Shown here: piece by piece, positions 6,021 through 10,032 of the stretch
Position numbering within the stretch: the stretch's first letter is position 1
How the letters are laid out: the number at the start of each line of letters is the position of its first letter
Origin: JAIOIW01 sp050304175
Lineage (GTDB): Bacteria > Pseudomonadota > Alphaproteobacteria > Rhizobiales > Rhizobiaceae
DNA: 10,032 nucleotides
NCBI GenBank assembly: GCA_050304175.1
Contig: JBNLDE010000194.1
Coordinates: 1-10,032, forward strand
Direction: 5' to 3'
Translations under genes and position numbers: made by a program
Notes under the pieces: model-generated
Told to the model about the DNA's origin: nothing
Database searches by the model: none
Seen by the model: the letters and a program-made list of their open reading frames with translations, nothing else

Positions 6021-6854
6021 ATGCCCGGCCAGCGGACGATCATCGTGACCGGAGCTTCGTCCGGCATCGGCGCCGGGTGTGCGCGCGCGCTCAGGGACGG
6101 TGGCTGGCGTGTCTTTGCCACGGCGCGCAAACCGGAAGACATCGCCGCGCTCGAAAACGACGGGATCGAGGCCTTCTATCTGGATTACGCCGAGCCGCAA
6201 TCGATTGCCGCGTTTGCCGATTCTGTTCTGCAGCGAACCGGGGGGACGCTCGACGCCCTGTTCAACAACGGCGCTTATGCCCAAGCCGGCGCCGTGGAGG
6301 ATCTGTCGGTCCAGGTGTTGCGCGACCAGTTCGAAGCAAACTTCTTCGGCTGGCACGATCTCACCAGCCGCATCGTGCCGGTCATGCGGCGTCAGGGGCA
6401 CGGTCGCATCGTCCATTGCTCGTCGATCCTGGGTCTTGTGCCGATCGTCTATCGTGGCGCCTATTCCGCATCCAAGCATGCGCTGGAGGGATTGATGCTG
6501 TGCCAGCGCCGCGAACTGATCGGCACCGGCATCCACGTCTCGCTCATCGAGCCCGGCCCCATCCGCTCCAAAATCGCGACCAACGGGCTTGCCTGGTTTC
6601 TCAGGAACATCGACATCGAGAACTCGGCCCATCGTCGCGCCTATGAAGGCCAGTTGGCCCGGCTGCGGGCCGGCGGAACCGATTCCCGGTTCAAGCTTGG
6701 CCCGGAAGCCGTCTACCGCGTGTTGCGCCATGCCCTGGATAGCCCGGCACCGAAACCGCACTATGTGGTTACGGTGCCGGCGCGCATCGGCGTCGCATTG
6801 AAACGCCTGTTGCCAGCAGCGATGTTCTATCGCATTACCGCCGGTCAGGGATGA
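6021..6854 (+). CDS. Short-chain dehydrogenase/reductase (SDR) family oxidoreductase
   Basis: A 277-residue classical SDR. It has the Rossmann nucleotide-binding motif TGASSGIG (10-17), NNG (82-84, the place of the usual NNAG), the catalytic S135 and Y148-x-x-x-K152 (in GAYSASKHALEGL), and the PGPIRS turn at 178-183. Cofactor would be NAD(H) or NADP(H); R36 after the second beta strand (FATARK) favours NADP(H), which is inference. The substrate is unknown. The form FNNGAYAQAGAVEDL is shared by a well-populated group of rhizobial SDRs. The ATG at 6021 is preferred to the in-frame ATG at 6009: it is preceded by AGGATGGA at usable distance and homologues I know of start close to the first beta strand. 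The HIG1-type gene begins 39 bp downstream. Confidence 0.9.
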   Translation: MPGQRTIIVTGASSGIGAGCARALRDGGWRVFATARKPEDIAALENDGIEAFYLDYAEPQSIAAFADSVLQRTGGTLDALFNNGAYAQAGAVEDLSVQVLRDQFEANFFGWHDLTSRIVPVMRRQGHGRIVHCSSILGLVPIVYRGAYSASKHALEGLMLCQRRELIGTGIHVSLIEPGPIRSKIATNGLAWFLRNIDIENSAHRRAYEGQLARLRAGGTDSRFKLGPEAVYRVLRHALDSPAPKPHYVVTVPARIGVALKRLLPAAMFYRITAGQG

Positions 6855-6893
6855 CCGCCGCCGGACTACCAGTCACACTCGACAGGATCGATC

Positions 6894-7085
6894 ATGGGAA
6901 CGCTTTTCAACATCCTCGCCACCATCGCCATAGTGGCCGTCTTGATCGTGCTGCTGCGCGGGCTGTTCAACCTGATGCGGGCCGGCGACTCCAATTTCTC
7001 CAACAAGATGATGCAACTCAGGGTGGCGCTCCAGTTTGTCGCGATCGTTTTGATCGTCCTGGCAATCTATTTCGCCCGCCGCTGA
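6894..7085 (+). CDS. HIG1-domain / twin-transmembrane protein
   Basis: A 63-residue protein with two predicted helices (about 4-22 and 44-60) joined by a polar loop, GLFNLMRAGDSNFSNKMMQLRVALQ. The pattern of a G-D-x-N turn, SNKMM and R-V-x-x-Q is that of the HIG1 domain; bacterial annotations often call such proteins twin-transmembrane protein. HIG1 proteins in mitochondria (Rcf1/HIGD) associate with cytochrome c oxidase and respiratory supercomplexes, and bacterial versions are thought to do something similar in the inner membrane. The ATG follows AGGA with about 6 nt spacing. The gene lies between an SDR and a cobalamin adenosyltransferase, with gaps of 39 and 22 bp, and is probably co-transcribed with them. 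Confidence 0.85.
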   Translation: MGTLFNILATIAIVAVLIVLLRGLFNLMRAGDSNFSNKMMQLRVALQFVAIVLIVLAIYFARR

Positions 7086-7107
7086 ACAAGGCAAACGGTC
7101 CCGCCCA

Positions 7108-7689
7108 ATGGTCAAGCTGAACAAGATCTACACCCGCACCGGCGACAAGGGCACGACCGGGCTTGGTTCCGGCGACCGGCGTCCCAAATACGATCTGCGC
7201 GTCGCCGCCTACGGCACGGTCGACGAAACCAGCGCCTGTATCGGCATGGCGCGCATCCACACCGCCGCGAGCCATCCGGATATTGATGCAGTGTTGCAAC
7301 GCATCCAGAACGACCTGTTCGATCTCGGCGCCGATCTGGCTCGCCCGGATACGGGCGAGGACCTCGGCTTTGAACCTTTACGGGTAATTGCCAGCCAGAC
7401 CGAACGCCTCGAACGCGACATCGACGCGCTGAATGCTGGCCTTCAGCCGCTCAGGTCCTTCGTTCTGCCGGGCGGATCTCCGGCGGCCGCCGCCCTCCAC
7501 CTTGCCCGCACGGTCGCCCGCCGTGCCGAACGGCTTATCGTCGAACTGGCGCAGAAGGAGGGTGAGCAGGTCAATAGCGAGACGATCCGCTACATGAACC
7601 GCGCCTCCGATCTGCTGTTCGTTGCCGCGCGGGTGGTCAATGACAACGGCGCGGCGGATGTCCTGTGGGTCCCGGGCCAGAACCGGTGA
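7108..7689 (+). CDS. Cob(I)yrinic acid a,c-diamide adenosyltransferase, PduO type
   Basis: A 193-residue cytoplasmic enzyme that transfers the adenosyl group of ATP to cob(I)alamin or a precursor to make adenosylcobalamin. The family signatures are all present: the N-terminal ATP-binding TRTGDKGTTGLGSGDRRPK (9-27), GTVDETSA (36-43), FVLPGG (118-123), ARTVARRAER (133-142) and RYMNRASDLLFVAAR (161-175). This is the PduO/MMAB (human cblB) fold, a five-helix bundle that works as a trimer, and is unrelated to the CobA/BtuR family. In this context the coenzyme would serve methylmalonyl-CoA mutase in propionyl-CoA breakdown, which is inference. The start has no strong ribosome-binding site and follows the HIG1-type gene by 22 bp, suggesting one transcript. 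Confidence 0.93.
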   Translation: MVKLNKIYTRTGDKGTTGLGSGDRRPKYDLRVAAYGTVDETSACIGMARIHTAASHPDIDAVLQRIQNDLFDLGADLARPDTGEDLGFEPLRVIASQTERLERDIDALNAGLQPLRSFVLPGGSPAAAALHLARTVARRAERLIVELAQKEGEQVNSETIRYMNRASDLLFVAARVVNDNGAADVLWVPGQNR

Positions 7690-7711
7690 GCGCCCGACGA
7701 ACTGCGATCGC

Positions 7712-8062
7712 TCAGCGGTTTGTCAACGACAGGCATTCGACCACGATCACGCCGTTCATCGTGTTCGCCGTCGTGTGCAACACGATTTCGACATAGGTGT
7801 CCTCGTCCCCGATCGCGCTTTCGACCGTCGCCTTGCAATCGTCCAGAGCGTTGTCGGATTCCAAAATGATTTGCCGGTCGTTCTGGGCCTCTGCATCGAG
7901 CTCGATCACGATTGTCGCCGGGTCTTCATTTGCCGGCGGGGTGACCCTGACAGCCCGTATTTCATTCCCCGGAATGCGGTATTCCTCGAATTTCTGGAAA
8001 GCCGACGCAGGACCGCAGAAGCCTGCCAACAAGAATACCATTGCTATGAACTGTTTTGTCAT
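7712..8062 (-). CDS. Small exported protein of unknown function
   Basis: A 116-residue protein with a clear Sec signal peptide: MTK, a hydrophobic core at about 5-17, and a likely signal peptidase I site after ASA (residue 21). The mature part is about 95 residues, acidic, with alternating hydrophobic segments that suggest a small beta-rich fold. It has two cysteines (C76 and C110) that could form a disulfide in the periplasm. An in-frame ATG at 8095 would add 11 polar residues, but the ATG at 8062 is preceded by AAGGG at 7 nt and places the signal peptide at the N-terminus, so it is chosen. Its stop is 22 bp from that of the convergent cobalamin adenosyltransferase gene. I recognise no family. 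Confidence 0.75.
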   Translation of the reverse strand: MTKQFIAMVFLLAGFCGPASAFQKFEEYRIPGNEIRAVRVTPPANEDPATIVIELDAEAQNDRQIILESDNALDDCKATVESAIGDEDTYVEIVLHTTANTMNGVIVVECLSLTNR

Positions 8063-8096
8063 GGCGCATCCCTTGTGTGTTTGCCCGGAAGACAAT

Positions 8097-8113
8097 CAAT
8101 GCCGGTTGCATTG
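8097..8113. repeat. Inverted repeat between the exported-protein and rhomboid genes
   Basis: CAATGC (8097-8102) and GCATTG (8108-8113) form a perfect 6-bp inverted repeat around a 5-nt centre in the 167-bp divergent intergenic region, 35 bp before the start of the minus-strand gene. It could be an operator or a leader hairpin. No convincing promoter hexamers were identified in this interval for either gene. Confidence 0.3.
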
Positions 8114-8229
8114 TCATGACGGGAACAGGTCGATTCAACAGGAAACAGAGTGCCCCGGAAGCATCGCCTCTTCCCCGTGCTCTCGCAAAACAGTAATCTG
8201 CGCGCGTCCCCACCTGGTCCGGCCCGCCG

Positions 8230-8997
8230 ATGTTCATTCCGCTCCACGATTCAAACCGCCTCGATTACATCCGCGTGCAATATGTCACGTTGGCGATTAT
8301 CGCCGCTAACGTCGTGATCTGGTTCCTCACCTTGGGAAATTCCGACGAGGCAGCATGGGCCGCGGCGGTCGGGTTCGGCTACGTCCCTGCGCTGGTCCAC
8401 GACACCGCCAGCCTCGGCCCCGGCATCGCCGCCGTGCCGGAGGCACTGAGCTATGTCACCTACGCCTTCCTTCACCAGGACTTCTGGCATCTGGGCGGCA
8501 ACATGCTGTTCCTCTGGGTGTTCGGCGACAATGTCGAGGACGCGCTCGGTCACGTGAAATTCGCGCTATTCTATTGCGCCTGCGCGGCCGCGGCCGCCTG
8601 GTTCCACGGATTTGTAGACCCCTCCTCGGAAGCCCCGCTGATCGGTGCGTCTGGCGCAATCGCGGGAATTGTTGCCGCCTATCTGCTGCTCCACCCCCGG
8701 GTGAAGGTCTGGATCCTGGCGCTCGGCCGCATTCCGTTGCGCATCCCCGCCTTCATCCCGCTACTGGTCTGGATCGGTTTCCAGGTCGTGATGTTCCTGT
8801 CCGGCCCCGACGAGCAGGTGTCCTGGGCGGCCCATATCGGCGGTTTTACCGCCGGCGCTGTGCTCGTCGTGTTCTTGCGCCGGCGCGGCGTGCCCCTGTT
8901 CGATACGGCCACCGGAGAAGTCGTCCCGGTCGAAGCAAAACCGTCGATGCAGGTCGAGCAGGAGCAGAACCGGCAAGGGCCTTGGGGTCGCCACTGA
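8230..8997 (+). CDS. Rhomboid-family intramembrane serine protease
   Basis: A 255-residue inner membrane protein of the S54 rhomboid family, with six predicted helices. The catalytic parts are intact: the oxyanion-site block H87-x-x-x-N91 (HLGGNMLFLWVFGDNVE), the nucleophile S141 in GASG (139-142), and the catalytic histidine H202 in AAHIGGFTAGAVL. The N-terminal IPLHDSNR opening and the long first periplasmic loop (about 36-75) are usual for this alphaproteobacterial and actinobacterial-like group. After the last helix comes a charged cytoplasmic tail of about 40 residues without a recognisable domain. It cleaves transmembrane helices of substrate proteins; the substrate here is unknown. The start has no strong ribosome-binding site. 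Confidence 0.92.
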   Translation: MFIPLHDSNRLDYIRVQYVTLAIIAANVVIWFLTLGNSDEAAWAAAVGFGYVPALVHDTASLGPGIAAVPEALSYVTYAFLHQDFWHLGGNMLFLWVFGDNVEDALGHVKFALFYCACAAAAAWFHGFVDPSSEAPLIGASGAIAGIVAAYLLLHPRVKVWILALGRIPLRIPAFIPLLVWIGFQVVMFLSGPDEQVSWAAHIGGFTAGAVLVVFLRRRGVPLFDTATGEVVPVEAKPSMQVEQEQNRQGPWGRH

Positions 8998-9013
8998 CAT
9001 TTTCCGCAGCCAA

Positions 9014-9044
9014 TTGACATTGACGTAAACGTAAACTTTAGATA
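9014..9044 (+). promoter_or_regulatory. etfB promoter with a MerR-type operator in a 19-bp spacer
   Basis: TTGACA (9014-9019) is a perfect -35. TAGATA (9039-9044) is an acceptable -10, but the spacer is 19 bp instead of 17. The spacer begins with TTGACGTAAACGTAAA (9020-9035), a near-palindrome with six of eight arm positions complementary (TTnACGT/ACGTnAA). A dyad filling an over-long spacer is how MerR-family regulators control promoters. As I recall, MerR-type LiuR regulators of branched-chain amino-acid degradation bind similar ACGT-containing dyads near ETF genes. Regulator identity is inference. Confidence 0.55.
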
Positions 9045-9065
9045 GGGTCATCGCCGCGGGCTTCG

Positions 9066-9140
9066 GCGAATGCGTTCGCAGCCGTGCGAAAGGGGCCGGA
9101 CGGTTCTTTTTGCGAAGGAGATTTTCGCAATATCGCGAAA
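9066..9140 (+). repeat. Cluster of GCGAA/TTCGC arms in the etfB leader
   Basis: Within 75 bp the 5-mer GCGAA or its complement occurs six times: GCGAA at 9066-9070, 9086-9090, 9112-9116 and 9136-9140 (as CGAAA within GCGAAA 9135-9140), and TTCGC at 9075-9079 and 9124-9128. The arms can pair as 9066-9070/9075-9079 (4-nt loop), TGCGAA 9111-9116/TTCGCA 9124-9129, or TTTCGC 9123-9128/GCGAAA 9135-9140 (6-nt loop). The last two pairings share an arm and so exclude each other. Confidence 0.5.
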
Positions 9141-9222
9141 TTTTCAGGCCAAATGTCGGCTATGGGCTAGCCGCAGCGATATCGGTCTGTATAACGTCGC
9201 GCAAATTCTCAGTCTCACATCA

Positions 9223-9229
9223 GAGAGGA
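9223..9229 (+). promoter_or_regulatory. etfB ribosome-binding site
   Basis: GAGAGGA lies 7 nt before the ATG at 9237 and is a good match to the anti-Shine-Dalgarno. It confirms that start and leaves about 185 nt of untranslated leader from the predicted promoter. Confidence 0.7.
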
Positions 9230-9236
9230 CAGGTTC

Positions 9237-9986
9237 ATGAAAGTCCTGGTACCGGTCAAGCGGGTTGTTGATTACAATGTGAAGATCCGGGTCAAGCCGG
9301 ATGGCTCGGGTGTCGAGCTTGCCAATGTGAAGATGTCGATGAACCCGTTCGACGAGATTGCGGTCGAAGAAGCGATCCGTCTCAAGGAGGCCGGTACGGT
9401 CGAGGAGATCATCGCGGTTTCGGTTGGTCCGCAGCAGGCTCAGGAGACGATCCGCACCGCGCTGGCCATGGGCGCCGACCGCGGCATTCTGGTCAAGACC
9501 GACGACGTGGTCGAGCCGCTGGCCGTGGCCAAGATCCTCAAGGGCGTGGTCGAGGCCGAAGGGCCGGAACTGGTGATCCTCGGCAAGCAGGCGATCGATG
9601 ACGACGCCAACCAGACCGGCCAGATGCTTGCAGCCCTGCTCGGTTGGTCGCAGGGCACGTTTGCCTCCGAGGTGAAGATCGACGGTGGCAAGGCGACCGT
9701 GACCCGCGAAGTCGACGGCGGCCTGCAGACGATCGAACTGAAGATGCCGGCGATCGTCACCGCCGACCTGCGCCTCAATCAGCCGCGCTACGCGTCGCTG
9801 CCGAACATCATGAAGGCCAAGAAGAAGCCGCTCGACGAGAAGGCGCCGGGCGACTACGGCGTCGATACCGCGCCGCGGCTGAAGGTGCTGAAGACGACCG
9901 AGCCGCCGGCGCGCAAGGCCGGCGTCAAGGTGGGCAGCGTCGCCGAACTGGTCGACAAGCTGAAGAACGAAGCGGGGGTGATCTGA
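9237..9986 (+). CDS. etfB: Electron transfer flavoprotein beta subunit
   Basis: A complete 249-residue EtfB, the usual length for the group that pairs with ETF-ubiquinone oxidoreductase. Conserved parts are VPVKRVVDYNVKIRV (5-19), MNPFDEIAVEEAIRLKE (35-51), the AMP-binding GKQAIDDDANQTGQMLAALL (116-135), and the recognition loop RYASLPNIMKAKKKPL (184-199), which docks onto acyl-CoA dehydrogenases (L188 matches the human recognition-loop leucine). With EtfA it forms a soluble FAD protein that takes electrons from acyl-CoA, sarcosine and related dehydrogenases and delivers them to the quinone pool. The etfA start follows one base after the stop, so the pair is translated together. Codon use is strongly biased to GC-ending, highly expressed-type codons. 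Confidence 0.97.
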   Translation: MKVLVPVKRVVDYNVKIRVKPDGSGVELANVKMSMNPFDEIAVEEAIRLKEAGTVEEIIAVSVGPQQAQETIRTALAMGADRGILVKTDDVVEPLAVAKILKGVVEAEGPELVILGKQAIDDDANQTGQMLAALLGWSQGTFASEVKIDGGKATVTREVDGGLQTIELKMPAIVTADLRLNQPRYASLPNIMKAKKKPLDEKAPGDYGVDTAPRLKVLKTTEPPARKAGVKVGSVAELVDKLKNEAGVI

Positions 9987-9987
9987 G

Positions 9988-10032
9988 ATGGCTGTACTTC
10001 TTCTCGCGGAAATCACCGATGGCCAGCTGAGC
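9988..10032 (+). CDS. etfA: Electron transfer flavoprotein alpha subunit, N-terminus (partial, 3' end outside window)
   Basis: The first 15 codons read MAVLLLAEITDGQLS, the expected N-terminus of EtfA. The ATG is one base after the etfB TGA (TGA-G-ATG), and the GGGGG inside the end of etfB can serve as its ribosome-binding site. The FAD-binding C-terminal domain lies outside the window. Identity rests on this short N-terminus plus the universal etfB-etfA gene order. Confidence 0.9.
   Translation, partial: MAVLLLAEITDGQLS

Noticed and set aside
8000..8062. Lipoprotein signal in the exported 116-residue protein (LAGFC)
   Set aside because: A lipobox needs a small residue directly before the cysteine. 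Here it is Phe, and a good signal peptidase I site (ASA) follows.
9153..9170. Five-codon ORF (ATG TCG GCT ATG GGC TAG) in the etfB leader as a leader peptide
   Set aside because: It is too short and has no run of regulatory codons. The AGG before it is weak, so chance is the simpler explanation.
9190..9195. TATAAC as the -10 of a second, proximal etfB promoter
   Set aside because: It matches five of six -10 bases, but there is no acceptable -35 at 16-18 bp (CTAGCC region), so it is left as unsupported.
9144..10016. Long minus-strand open frame antisense to etfB (290 codons), with similar long antisense frames at 4161-4967 and 2816-3562
   Set aside because: These are mirror frames of GC-rich genes. 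Their compositions (Arg/Ala/Asp/His-rich, no motifs) and the strong family matches on the opposite strand show they are not coding.

Overview
The window looks like chromosomal core DNA from an alphaproteobacterium, most likely of the order Hyphomicrobiales (rhizobia and relatives). The reasons are high GC throughout, short intergenic gaps, conserved housekeeping families in single-copy form, and promoter hexamers of the rhizobial CTTGAC/CTATAT type. I see no insertion sequence, integrase, phage gene, tRNA, rRNA or CRISPR array. No gap between genes exceeds 300 bases. All of this is read from the sequence and from family knowledge; no search was run.

Layout. Positions 1-120 carry the last 39 codons of an aldehyde dehydrogenase of the succinate-semialdehyde type. 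Next comes a two-gene + strand unit: a DedA/YqaA-type membrane protein (244-825) and the disulfide-bond oxidoreductase DsbB (835-1341). Two minus-strand genes follow: an HNH endonuclease (1455-2012, GTG start) and an AlkA-like DNA glycosylase (about 2134-2787, apparently without a canonical start codon). Divergent from these is gluQ, glutamyl-Q tRNA(Asp) synthetase (2864-3736), which lacks the family's zinc cysteines. A 96-residue three-helix membrane protein (3750-4040, -) converges on gluQ. Then come an EamA/DMT transporter (4167-5072, +) and a YihY/BrkB membrane protein (5023-5883, -) whose 3' ends overlap by 50 bp.

The right half starts with an SDR oxidoreductase (6021-6854), a 63-residue HIG1-type twin-transmembrane protein (6894-7085) and a PduO-type cobalamin adenosyltransferase (7108-7689), closely spaced and probably co-transcribed. 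A small exported protein (7712-8062, -) and a rhomboid protease (8230-8997, +) are divergent. The window ends in the electron transfer flavoprotein operon: etfB complete (9237-9986) and the first 15 codons of etfA.

How the genes fit together. There is no single dedicated system here. The clearest functional theme is at the right end. ETF collects electrons from acyl-CoA dehydrogenases in fatty-acid and branched-chain amino-acid breakdown, and PduO makes the adenosylcobalamin that methylmalonyl-CoA mutase needs to finish propionyl-CoA oxidation. The etfB promoter is the most informative regulatory region: a near-palindrome fills a 19-bp spacer between the -35 and -10 elements, the layout used by MerR-family activators. 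It is followed by a roughly 185-nt leader packed with alternating GCGAA/TTCGC arms.
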